Source of the DNA: Anticarsia gemmatalis
Lineage: Eukaryota; Arthropoda; Insecta; Lepidoptera; Erebidae
DNA length: 64,000 bases
Direction of reading: 5' to 3'
Assembly: GCF_050436995.1 (NCBI RefSeq)
Contig: NC_134765.1
Span: 6,413,501-6,477,500 of the forward strand
The translations under genes and the position numbers were made by a program. The notes below the pieces were generated by a model. It ran no database searches. It was not told where the DNA came from and saw only the letters and a program-made list of their open reading frames with translations. Within the stretch, counting starts at the first letter, position 1; the number at the start of each line of letters is the position of its first letter. Shown in pieces: positions 22,201 through 32,054 of the stretch.

Positions 22201-23572
22201 CTCAATGGAACCAGTTGTTTTGACCCTTCCGTCTGTCCCATTAGTCCCGTGATTTATCTGCAACGGGACAAATGGCACCAAAACAGTGTCACTTGTCCCG
22301 CCACGGGACAACTGGGGCAAAATAGTGCCACTTGTCCCGTCACGGGACAACTCAACGGGACTAGTGGGATAGACCCGTAATACCTACATCGGTAGGTCAC
22401 CAAAATAGATTAATGATAGATCATGCAAATATTTATCAAGAAAACATGTTAAGAGTAAACTTTAACTATTTTAGATGCTGACGCGCCATAGTTTGGATTA
22501 TTGATGTAGTTCGTTTCATCGAAATAATAGATTTTAATCTGTTGAAATAATAATTACTATTTAATAGTCTATTGTTTAACTTTAATCACGTTTGTGGCAA
22601 CGCTTCATAGCAGTACCTAGTAACAGTCTGCATAAGGAACTAGTAGACTTTATAATAAACTAAGTATCATAAAGACACACACTTTACTTGCAACAACTTC
22701 TAATAAACTCAACCTGTTTGTGCAACAAGGAGTATGTACTTGAAAATGTAAATAATTGTCATAGATAGTTACCATACTTGTATTATCAAGGATTGTTCTA
22801 TACTCGATAATGTGTATATTTCCGCAATTCAATCAAGTGCATAATTAACGTGAATAATGGTAGTATTAATCGGTTTTATATTAATATTGTAAGGTTCTTG
22901 TAATAATGTAATGTAATGTATATATTTATGAGTAGTTACTTATTTATTTCAACTACATTACATATCCAGTCAAGTATTATTTTTCTTTTTTGAGAATATT
23001 GCTTAGTCCAGAATAATTCATATCTGCAAATTGGGTTCAATTCACATTTACCGATGCAAATAAAAAAATGGACTTACAAGAAAACCGAACCTGGCAAACT
23101 ATCATATCAATAATCGTTGGAATTAATGAAGTCGGGAAAATTTAAAATACATTTGTGACATACGATTTTAAACAAAACCATTTATAGGAAGTGAGAAAAG
23201 TCTTTTCACATTATAGTATGTATGAACTTGTAATAAAATCTTTTCTCTACAGAAGAAAGCTCAATATTTGGGTACCTAACGAGCTCACTGAAAGAAACCG
23301 TGTACTCATTTGTGATTCTTGAAGCCAAAGAGATTTTATTACAAGTTCATACATACTATAATGCGAAAAGACTTTTCCCCGACCTAATACAAACACACTA
23401 CAAACAATAACAAAACAAACTTTAACCCAAAAACCTACAAATACCCACAAAAAAAAACCACTACCTGTAATTCCTTCGGATGAACGAAACGCACCAACGG
23501 CGAACTATCCGACCTTTCATCTTTCACTATTCCAAGCACTTTGTCTAAAAAGGACGTTCCATTTAACGCCAT
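16293..23572 (-). CDS. PLP-dependent decarboxylase, cysteine-sulfinate / aspartate decarboxylase group
   Basis: Eight exons on the minus strand: 23572-23465, 21301-21114, 20494-20272, 19958-19707, 19329-19265, 18983-18794, 18318-18091 and 16484-16293; all GT-AG with matching phases, 481 residues. It belongs to the group II amino-acid decarboxylases (GAD/CSAD fold), cytosolic, with no signal peptide. The cofactor lysine is Lys289 in NPHKMMGAPLQCS; Asp257 in HVDACWGG binds the pyridine nitrogen; APGGSMAIMYG (about 130-140) and AGTTVLGSIDDID contact PLP. Relatives make hypotaurine from cysteine sulfinate or beta-alanine from aspartate (used in insect cuticle tanning); which applies cannot be decided from sequence by eye. 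HVDACWGG has Cys where Ala is usual. Length fits the family (about 490-510). Introns 1, 4, 6 and 7 carry transposable elements. Confidence 0.93.
16575..17717. mobile_element. 1.14-kb TIR element in decarboxylase intron 7
   Basis: Terminal repeats GAGTCATTCGGGT (left) and its complement ACCCCGAATGACTC (right) are flanked by TA on both sides. Several subterminal GGGTAAGTGTGCGCAC-type motifs occur in both orientations (16584-16600, 16785-16800, 17308-17345). It has no transposase frame, so it is a non-autonomous relic; TA flanks suggest the Tc1/mariner group, though other superfamilies are possible. Confidence 0.75.
18588..18770 (+). repeat. tRNA-derived SINE, copy 2
   Basis: It lacks the start of the tRNA-like head but keeps CCACTGCGTCGGGAGGTCG, the B-box TTTCGATTCCCAC, TTTCGGGTCTGGTTGTG and CCCCGCGACACAAGAGCAA. 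It lies in decarboxylase intron 6, in reverse orientation to the gene. Confidence 0.8.
19403..19665. mobile_element. inverted-repeat MITE, copy 2
   Basis: Arms of about 55 bases: GTACCTCGATTCTCTGCCAC...CTAACGAAATTTTG on the left and its complement ending GAGAATCGAGGTAC on the right. The interior repeats a second palindrome (GAGAATCGAGGCACTCGATTCTC). It shares TGATCAGATTTTCAT with the copy at 5548-5720. It lies in decarboxylase intron 4. Confidence 0.75.
21381..21594. mobile_element. mariner-type MITE, complete copy
   Basis: A 214-bp element with termini TTAGGTCGGGGAAAAAGTC and GACTTTTTCCCCGACCTAA, bounded by TA on each side (21379-21380 and 21595-21596). The subterminal inverted pair continues through TATAGTATGTA...TAATAAAATC. 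It lies in decarboxylase intron 1. Confidence 0.88.
21647..22376. mobile_element. 730-bp foldback element with 8-bp target duplication (hAT-like MITE)
   Basis: Starts GGGTCTATCCCACTAG and ends with the exact complement. The arms, about 215 bp each, are nearly identical inverted copies containing GTCCCGTGACGGGACAAGTG, CCCGTGGCGGGACAAG and CAGACGGAAGGGTC. They enclose a roughly 300-bp AT-rich centre. Flanks GTAATACC (21639-21646) and GTAATACC (22377-22384) are identical, an 8-bp target duplication as made by hAT-type transposases. No coding capacity. The close match of the arms implies a recent insertion or arm homogenisation. Confidence 0.92.
23184..23387. mobile_element. mariner-type MITE, inverted copy
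   Basis: Same family as 21381-21594 but in the opposite orientation within the same intron. The right terminus ACTTTTCCCCGACCTAA then TA is intact; the left terminus is mutated (TAGGAAGTGAGAAAAGTC). Confidence 0.82.
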
Positions 23573-23692
23573 AATTACTTATTTAATTTTTACTTCTCGT
23601 GTCTCGCGTGTTCACAGCCGCGCAGAGCCAGCGAGACTGAACGGCCTGAACGCAAATTGACAATGCAACATAAGCCCTACAGGCCTACTTAC

Positions 23693-23909
23693 TATAATCG
23701 AACAACTTAGTAGACAACCTTGTACGCAGTGTTCGCAGTTCAGATGTATACAAAATTCAGGCTTTAGAACATCAGTGACCCCAGTGGCTTATGCAGCTGC
23801 CGGTGACCTGTTTGAAACAGTTACTTTATTTTTGAAATACACAGCAGAATGGACTTAAAATTAGATAAATCGTGCATACTAAAGTTACCTACTAAGTTGT
23901 CGGATTATA
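23693..23909. mobile_element. TA-ended MITE upstream of the decarboxylase gene
   Basis: Left end TATAATCGAACAACTTAGTAG and right end CTACTAAGTTGTCGGATTATA are inverted copies of one another. The second copy is at 45071-45221. It begins 121 bases upstream of the decarboxylase start codon, so it lies in or next to the promoter / 5' UTR. Confidence 0.78.
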
Positions 23910-24669
23910 GGAGTACATGGACCAGTCGTGTTAACCCTAAGGTCATATTAGTTTACTACGAGTACATTACAATGACCCGGCATGGATTATGTCACAATTT
24001 TGCTAATTGGCCGTTTATAAACCAGTCGATTTATGTCTTAGGTACTACTAATAACATGCGTTTTAAGGTACGAGGTCAGTTAATCGATACGCCGAGTTTA
24101 CATTATAATTATATATGAAGAACAATGTAGGTTCAAAACAATCAATAAATGGAATTAGGTACTTACGTCCTGTACTCTCCGGCTTATATAAAAACAATGG
24201 ACATAGAGGTACAATTTATGAAGGATTGCTCCGCGTAGGAATGGACAACCACGCGCAGTGGTAGCGACCAGTTGACAGCTAAGCCATCCATCCATTAATT
24301 ATTATTACACAATAATAACACTTTACCCAGGTATTCTTTGCTCCGAAGTCATATACAGTTGGTATTCGGACTGTCCCGAAGCTATTCGTCGTAACTAACT
24401 TAGTACTAACTAGTTATTATGCATTTAATTTTGTCGTTAAAATCCCAAGGCTCTACAACATTCTCTGCGGCAAACGCAATAGTAACAGAAATTGCAGCGG
24501 CACTGGACATACATTAACCTGGATTATGTGGTAAACAAACATGTGAGGTCATTCCCATTTATAAGGCAATTAACGTAAGTGTTATATTTTTTCTACATAA
24601 TGAAGTGAAATAAAGAACTGACGGCATGAATGCACGCTAATTAATCTCTTCGCTAGTCATCGTTATCAA

Positions 24670-24708
24670 TCCATACTTCCATACTAATATTATAAATGCG
24701 AAAGTAAC

Positions 24709-24739
<31 letters not shown>

Positions 24740-24893
24740 GCTACTCAATCACGCCTAAACTACTGAACCAATTTGCATGAAATTTGGTATGGAGATATTT
24801 TGATACCCGAGAAAGGACATAGGCTACTTTTTACCCCGGGAAAATGACCCATTTCCCGGGAAAATTCAAGTGACGAACGAAGTCGCGAATAAT
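24670..24893 (+). mobile_element. Helitron-like element, family A, second copy
   Basis: Starts TCCATACT after an A, with the 5' terminal motif repeated twice in tandem, and continues with ACTAATATTATAAATGCGAAAG as in the copy at 10615-10826. It holds a (GTCT)n tract. The 3' CTAG end is lost to mutation (GAAGTCGCGAATAATC). Confidence 0.75.
24711..24738 (+). repeat. (GTCT)n microsatellite
   Basis: About seven GTCT units inside the Helitron-like element. The sister copy at 10615-10826 has a short interrupted version at the same place. Confidence 0.85.
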
Positions 24894-25034
24894 CAATATT
24901 ATAATGACATTGAAATAACAAAATTCCGTTGTCATGGCAACTGTTTTAATGGCGGATATGCCTTAGCGCGACTTTATTATATTAAGAGATATAAATAATT
25001 TTGAGAATATTTTTCGTGAAAAAAAAAGCATATT

Positions 25035-25154
25035 TTATATCATCACGCTACGACCAATAGGAGCAGAGTAACAGTAAAAAGTGTTACAAAAACGTGGAAA
25101 ATTCTGACCCATTCTCTCTCATGTGACGCAAGCGAAGTTGCGCGGGTCAGCTAG
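25035..25154 (+). mobile_element. Helitron-like element, family B, 5'-truncated
   Basis: Only the 3' portion is present (CATCACGCTACGACCAATAG ... GCGAAGTTGCGCGGGTCAGCTAG, then T). The CTAG/T end and 3' hairpin are intact. Confidence 0.75.
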
Positions 25155-25758
25155 TGTTTAATAAATTACTTTCATTTGTAAGCGTAACGTAATAATAATA
25201 TGTGTTGTTTACTATACATTTTATTATTTATTACTTTATCACAGGAGTAAAAAGTGCAAAGGACATGAATTATTGCTGTTTTCATTACAAATAAAATAAA
25301 TAAGAATAGTTTTGTAAATTCGTTGCCATCATTTAGGTACGTAATATTATCTCGCGTAAGACCACAATAGCGCACAAATTGAATACTAACGATTTCGTTT
25401 CTTTAGCATTATACCTGCACCTGTGAGGAAAGAAAACTCCGTGTTAGTACTAACTTTATGGTACTTATAGTGGTGTGAATATAAATTTTCAAAAAACCTC
25501 TGCAATGACCAAGAAAAAACAACAATGTCAAAAACAAGATCTAAGTTGACAAGCGTCGAAGACAACTTCTTGTATTTTATTGTACGCCAATGCCGATGCT
25601 CAGTAAAGTACAAATAAATCACTTAAAGTTAAAAGATACTGGAGTCCATGACCTCCTGGATTTTATTGACATTAGGTTAAGTGGTAAGTGACAGTAGTAA
25701 TTTCTTCCAGGCCTTTACTCAAAATTATTTTACGTGCCGTTCACAAAACACTGCAAGC

Positions 25759-28700
25759 ATGAATTTCCTCAAGACTCGCACACGCTCCCGGTCCCGAAAG
25801 AACTCCACTAGCATGATGGTGAGTACAGAAAAGTGGCGAAATACCCGCAAAATATCACGTCGAGGTAACGACTTTGCCGTAGAAGACGACCTCGATGATG
25901 ACGAAGGTCCACAATATAAAGAAATCACAGACTGGGTGCAAGAGTTCTTTGATAGAAAAAGCGAAACCACAGATATCGATCAAGATGTTGAAATATGTTT
26001 GACTAAGAAACAGACACTCATTCTATCTACACTCGTACCGGATGAAATACTGCATATGGACAAGTAAGACATAACAGTTTCTATTAAAGAAAAACAGAAT
26101 AAGTAGTAACTAGTTACTAGATACTAGAATGCCTGCTCATTTTGACTAACTGCTAGTCTTAGTTATAAATAAAATTATTATCTCACACACGTTACGCATT
26201 TTAATGTTACATTACGTAGAAATCTGGTGATTTACGCTACCCATTATTACAGATTTGACACTTCGGAAACAAAGCGTTTCGTCGGAGTGCTCTTGATGGC
26301 CGATGTCTCAGGCTACACTGCTCTCTCAGAACGTTACAACAACACTGGCAAAGGCGGCACGTACCGACTCACCGTCACTCTCAATACATATCTTGGATCT
26401 CTCATAGAAGTCATCTACAGCCATGGTGGGGACATCATTAAATTTGCCGGAGACGCATTCTTAGCCCTCTGGAAGACAGACAAGAGATCATTTTTGTGCC
26501 ACACTATACATACAGTAATTGCTTGCGCTCTCATTATCCAGCATTCTTATTCTTCCTACGAAACTGATGTAAAAGTTAATCTAAGAGTCAAGCTCGCAAT
26601 ATCAGCTGGTAATCTTATATTTGCGCCCATCGGCAGCGGAATAGATATGAGCTACATTATTTTTGGGCTACCTGTGCTTGAAGCGAAAGCAGCTGAAAGT
26701 GTTTGTGCTTCAGGAGAAGTTAAACTTACTCCTACCGCTTGGGGTCACTGCTACTCCAGAAATTATGATCATGTTATAGATGAAAATGGTTATGTCACAA
26801 TCAGATGTATTCTGTACGATCCCCGCGATGGCAATGTTACAAAACCATTTCTGGGTTTCGGCAATTTATCAAGACAAATCAAACAACCGTTCAGTGCTAT
26901 CGAGACTTTGCCAGAGACACTGTGGGATTCTTCAAAAGAACAAAATTTTATAGAAATCTTGAGGAAAAGTGAAGCTTTAAATCTTCGTAAAAGTATATTA
27001 TTAGCTGGAGAAAAGAATTTAGGATGCGACATCCGCAAATTTATGATAAGACCAGTTCTAACTCAGATCGATGCACATCAACCTTTAGAATACTTGACTG
27101 AAATGAGACACGTGTCTATATTATTTATTACCCTTAAGCCAAAAGATTCTACTTTTGCACAACTAATAACTATTGTCAATAACGCTTACCAAATCACATG
27201 TGAGATTGTTTACAAATCCATGGGATGTGTTAACAAAATAATTCTTTTTGACAAAGATATTATGATGTTAGTTATTTTTGGCTTGCGAGGCTTCAAACAT
27301 GAATCTGAAGCTCAAGTCGCACTCAAGTGTGCGTACAGTATAAAGAAGTCAGTGTCTGCCCTCGACGGGGTGTTGGAAGTGTCTATAGGTGTGACAACGG
27401 GTCAAGTGTACTGTGGGGTGGTGGGACATCCCTTGAGACGTGAGTTCACAGTCATCGGAGCCATCGTCAACAAAGCCGCTAGACTCATGTGTGGATTCAG
27501 AAATAAAATTACATGTGATGAAACCACCTTTGTTAAAAGTAAAATGTCCACGAATGGTTTTACTTTGCAGCCGTCCATCGAACTGAAAGGTATTGGTAAT
27601 TCTGGTAAAATCTATGAATACACAGAGGAAATAAGAGTTAAAGAATTGTATGATATACCTATGATTCCCCCAATACTTAACCGGGTCGATGAAATTGAGT
27701 ATTTCGAAAGCTGGTTAGATCAAAGTGACTCAATATTTAGAGATTTTGACGCTCTCTTAATAGTAGGAGAGTCTCGCCTCGGTAAAAGCAGAATGCTAGA
27801 ATGGATGGCGCGAGACGCTCAACACAGAGGGCTTCACGTATGCAACATTCGTTTGACATCTATACATTCTGCAACAGACTATTTAGCTTTAAGCCAAATA
27901 ATGAACCAACTATTGGATCTCCAAGAACCCATTCAAGGTTTTGATAAAGAAGAAAGAATTATACAGTTGTTAAAAGTATATTCTGATGACTTGTGTTACT
28001 TGAACAACATTATAAAAGTACGCTTTGCTTATCATGAAGGAATACACTCATTAGATGAAAACAAGCGAAAAGAGAAGGCGAAACTGATTTTTACTAAATT
28101 AATTAAGGCTCTAAATGAAACTCATATTATATTTATAGATGATCTACAAAATTTAGATCCATTTTCGTGGGAATTTATATCTGTAATGTTTAATTCATTA
28201 AACATATTTACAGTTTTGTCCGTCACAAGAGGAAAATTCAGTACAGTACACAATTGGCTTTACAGTGTTTTTATTAATAGCAATATTAGGAAAATGTCTC
28301 TAACTCCTTTGGATTCTGAATGGATTCCAGCTTTAGCTTGTCAAATATTGGATGTAGACGGAGTATCAGACGATTTATGTAAAACTCTCCAAGCTAAATG
28401 TAAGGGAATGCCCGGTTTAGTAGAAAGCTTTATCATTCATTTGTTTTCAAGCGGTGCGTTGGAAATTAAAAATATTTCAGAGAGCGAAATAGATATATGG
28501 AAAGATGAGGAAGACCTACAGTTCCCGGACCCAGCGTTGTTACATCCTCAAGCGTTACATTCTATGGATCAAGCCACCCTTGATGACCTCATAGCAAATG
28601 AGCCTAAAGAACATAAAAGTATTTGTATAGTCATTAAAAAGGAAGAACTAAAAACAAACCTTAATGTTCAAAATTTGGATGCTTTAATTATGATACAAAT

Positions 28701-31658
28701 AGATTCTCTCACACCATACCAGCAGTTACTTTTAAAAATTGCATCCGTTATTGGTAATGTTATACCCAGGGATTTATTGGAAAGCATAATGTATGAAAAT
28801 AACTGGTTAATAACAGCGAAAGCAGTAAAAAGATTATTTGCTTTGAACATATTCACATGTGCAAACTCTGATTCAATAAACAAATGGGGCCGCAAGGGAC
28901 CTGTTGGCACTTTATCTAGATCAGCAAGTGGCGCGTGTAATCCTAATCTATGGTGTGAATGTCATTTTGACTTCATACCAGAAGATTATGAGAATATACC
29001 TAAATATGGATTTTGTAAGTTAATGAGGTTTCGAAATAAAAATTCGCGCAAGACTTGTTATGAACTATTACCGATGAATCAAAAGAAGGAATTTCATTCT
29101 CGAATTGTAAACTATTTGACTAACAACAAACAAAAATGTACTGATTGTGGCGGTAAGATAATGGTGGTTCAGTCAATGTTGAGTTTACCTGAAGATCAAT
29201 CTGAAGCAGGTAGTCACACTAGCTCTACCGAAACTTTGTCCTCGATTGAGTTCGACGCTAACAGTCTACCGCGCGCGTCGGTTCTTAGTGAAGAGCAAAA
29301 GTCTTCAATGAAAGCGTTTAGTTCCATTGATTTGAATAAAAATACTTCAATATCTACGTACGCAAGTGGAAGCATGAGACCGGCAAGAGCATCGAGTGAA
29401 ATAAAGTCCATTCCTAGAAACAGTAATGACACTGCCAGAAGCTCTACAGTTCAGCCCATTCTGAAAATAAAGCAGAATGAAAACGAAGTATCCGAAACGC
29501 AAATAAAACGAAAATCTCTAAAAAAAGTCACAATGACAGATTCTTGCAGGTTTCTGATAGATCTTTATCCGGCAGAAACAAACCACAGTAAATTATTTGA
29601 TATGATCCGTGCAATCACAGAAGCAGATGATCTCGAAGATTGGCATAATCTCGGAGTTTACGATAGTCAAGATGATATCAGGGCAGCAACAAACAAAGAC
29701 TATCTTAAACAATCGTTATGTGTAAAGATTGAAAAAGGTGTGTCTCAAACAAACTTTGCCAAGTGTACATGTGCAGAATTAAATATTACAATTTGCGAAC
29801 AACTTGTACATCACGCACTACAAGCAGAACTCAAGGTAAATGCTGTAGAATTTCTTATAAAATACAGTTATTTATGTGTCTTGAGTAATACCGTAAGTAA
29901 TGTATTTCCAAAACTAGAGGAAGCGGAAGAAATGTGTGCATCTCTTCATGGATCTTTAGATCCATTTGATGAAAAAAGATTTTTGGGAAAAATATTTTCA
30001 ATACGAGCTGCCGCATGTTTAATACGAGGACAATTAGTAGCAGCCAAAATAGAAATTGAAAGAGCAACAAAGATTTATAATATTAATCTAGATAAAGTTA
30101 CAGAGTTCCTCAAATTAAAAAAAATAACTTCACTTATAAATTTTCAACTAAAGAAACAACGTAGGCATAAGAAGATTTTACAAGCTGATTCAATATTTTG
30201 CTTAAATGTTGCAACTTTAATTTACTCAAGCACTGGAGAAGAACGGTTATCAAGAATAGCCGCTCTTCGCGCCCTCAACGTCGTTCAAATAGTAGAATGT
30301 TCAGTAGTTAATATCTGTGATGCATACAGCAATGCCATGCAAGTGGAGCTTGATCGTGGTATGCCCGAAAACACAACAGAAATTGAAATAATGGCAGTCC
30401 AAACATTAAGGCAATTGCCGAATCCAATCGAAGCTGACGATTTATTTGCCCTTGGGAAACTTTTTATGACTGCTTTCCAATGTAGGATGGCCAGAGGTCA
30501 TCTCGCTTCAAGCATTCGTTCCGGATTCCGAGCTTTAACCATCAGTAGGTTTATCCAAGCAAAGGCCGTAACTTTGGAAATAGTACCTGACTTGTTCTAT
30601 GTTCTTCTTGCTCGCCGTCGCATAGAGGAGACAATCGATATACTTCAATTTGCTTTACGATCAGGTCAACATCATAATATATCGTATGAATCCGAGACTT
30701 GGTACTATGCATTGTGTATAGATTTGATACTGGACGCAGGTTTTGAGCTGGAATCGCCCCAAGATATCAGTCGTTTTGCAGAATATGCTATTAGTAGAGG
30801 TAAAACTGCGGGTGGTGGTAGACGGCGTTTAGTAGTAGGATTGTGGACGTATTGGCTCCGTGCAGATTCTGAAAAAAAAGCTAAACGATTTGAGTCTGAA
30901 GCTTTAAGTTGGACATCATGCGAAGATGATTCTTCAATGACGTCTCTTTTGAGCGCAATGAGACTAGCAGAAGGCATGCTAGAAAGTTTAGCAAGAAAAG
31001 TCGACGATTTACGAAAGGCAAGTTGAACGAAAGCTGACGAACATTTTATTGTGTAAATTAGTCATTACAAATAAAAAAGTAAACTAAGTATATCTATGAA
31101 ACTCCTTTGCAGGTGGTTGATTTAATGGAGCTAAGATCAATAGCTGACCGAGAACTCGCTAGACTAGAGAAAGACACCCGTTTAGTACGTTCAATATTTC
31201 CTCGCTGGTATCTGCTGAAAGCCAACTCCGCTAAATTATCCGGCCGGATCTCAACCTCAAATGCTTTCTTTAATCAAGTTTGTATAAATATTATTATTAA
31301 TTGTATTTTTAAACCGTAAAATGCACAATATACTATGCAGCTATAATTTTAATTAGGTACAAAATTCAATCCAACTTTTGATAAAAGTAGTTTTTCGTAC
31401 AACTCTATTTTCGATATTACTATTAAAATTTTATCAAGCGTTTGATAAGATAATTCTATATGTTTATAGGCCTTAGAAGAAGCACGCAAAATAGACAATC
31501 GACTAGAAGAACATTTGGTGCTAGCTGCCGGTTCAGATTATACGATATGGCTTCAAAACGCACGCAGTGGTTTCTTCGACAGCTGGCGCGCGGGCGCACA
31601 ACAGGCACGCACTGCATGGCACGAAATTATGTATAGGATCAGTACATCAAGGCATTAA
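25759..31658 (+). CDS. soluble adenylyl cyclase, type 10 (ADCY10-like)
   Basis: Four exons: 25759-26063, 26253-31017, 31113-31277 and 31470-31658, giving 1,807 residues, somewhat longer than vertebrate sAC (about 1,600). Two class III cyclase domains lead. The first has metal-binding Asp119 (ADVSGYTALSE) and Asp169 (DIIKFAGDAFLALW), with Lys165 at the place of the residue said to bind bicarbonate in human sAC. The second (about 430-515) has SIGVTTGQVYCGVVG and FTVIGAIVNKAARLM. A P-loop ATPase follows with Walker A GESRLGKS (about 607) and Walker B IIFIDDLQN (about 728), then a long helical C-terminus. The family makes cAMP from ATP in the cytosol and responds to bicarbonate and calcium rather than G proteins. 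The basic, Ser/Arg-rich first about 40 residues are unusual. Intron 2 is GC-AG. Almost all of the protein is in one 4.8-kb exon. The start is the first ATG in a frame that splices cleanly. Confidence 0.94.
31018..31112 (+). other. GC-AG intron in the soluble cyclase gene
   Basis: The frame is kept only if the 5' splice site is AAG/GCAAGT, with acceptor TTTGCAG/GTGGTT. This joins ...DDLRK to VVDLMELRS in phase 0. The nearest GT alternatives either break the frame or use a poor site (AAAA/GTCGAC). GC donors normally need a strong match to the rest of the consensus, which this one has. Confidence 0.75.
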
Positions 31659-31754
31659 ATAAGTTTTATGATCAAATATTGTATGAATATCAATTATAGC
31701 ATCTAGGCAGATATCAGTACATCCATCGTCGTGATTCAATAATATTCATGATAT

Positions 31755-31760
31755 AATAAA
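31755..31760 (+). terminator. poly(A) signal of the soluble cyclase gene
   Basis: AATAAA about 97 bases after the cyclase stop codon, ahead of the guanine deaminase gene on the same strand. Confidence 0.6.
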
Positions 31761-32054
31761 AGCTGCTTATTATATAATATATGACACATTCCTTCTTCCT
31801 TTTTTTTCACTGATAAAATATGTAACTAAAAAGACCTGGTTTCAATTTTGATAAATCTTTTTTATAATTTGTTTTGAACAGTTGCTGTCAATTACAGGGT
31901 ACGAACTGATAACAGACTGATAACAAACTTTTGTTGATTAATTTCTTTTTATTTGAAGTTAATTTTGGTCAAGTTAATTTTGGTTGCTAACGTTGCGTAA
32001 TCAATATAGCTCACTTTAATATTAACCAGATAACTTTATAGCGTGTGATTAAAA

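Larger units (their letters stand above)
23910..25758. other. intergenic region between divergent decarboxylase and cyclase genes
   Basis: Contains two Helitron-like copies (24670-24893 and 25035-25154) but no coding exon I can support. The genes on both sides are transcribed outward, so both promoters should lie here or in the adjoining 5' flanks. Confidence 0.5.

Noticed and set aside
21524..22380. Mirror-image open frames with repeating Ser-Arg-Asp-Gly-Thr-Ser-Gly-Thr pattern on both strands
   Set aside because: They are the two arms of the foldback element read in opposite directions; the repeat comes from the GTCCCG/CGGGAC palindromes.
23849..24118. 89-codon plus-strand open frame with ATG
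   Set aside because: It begins inside the TA-ended MITE and has no recognisable motif; chance frame.
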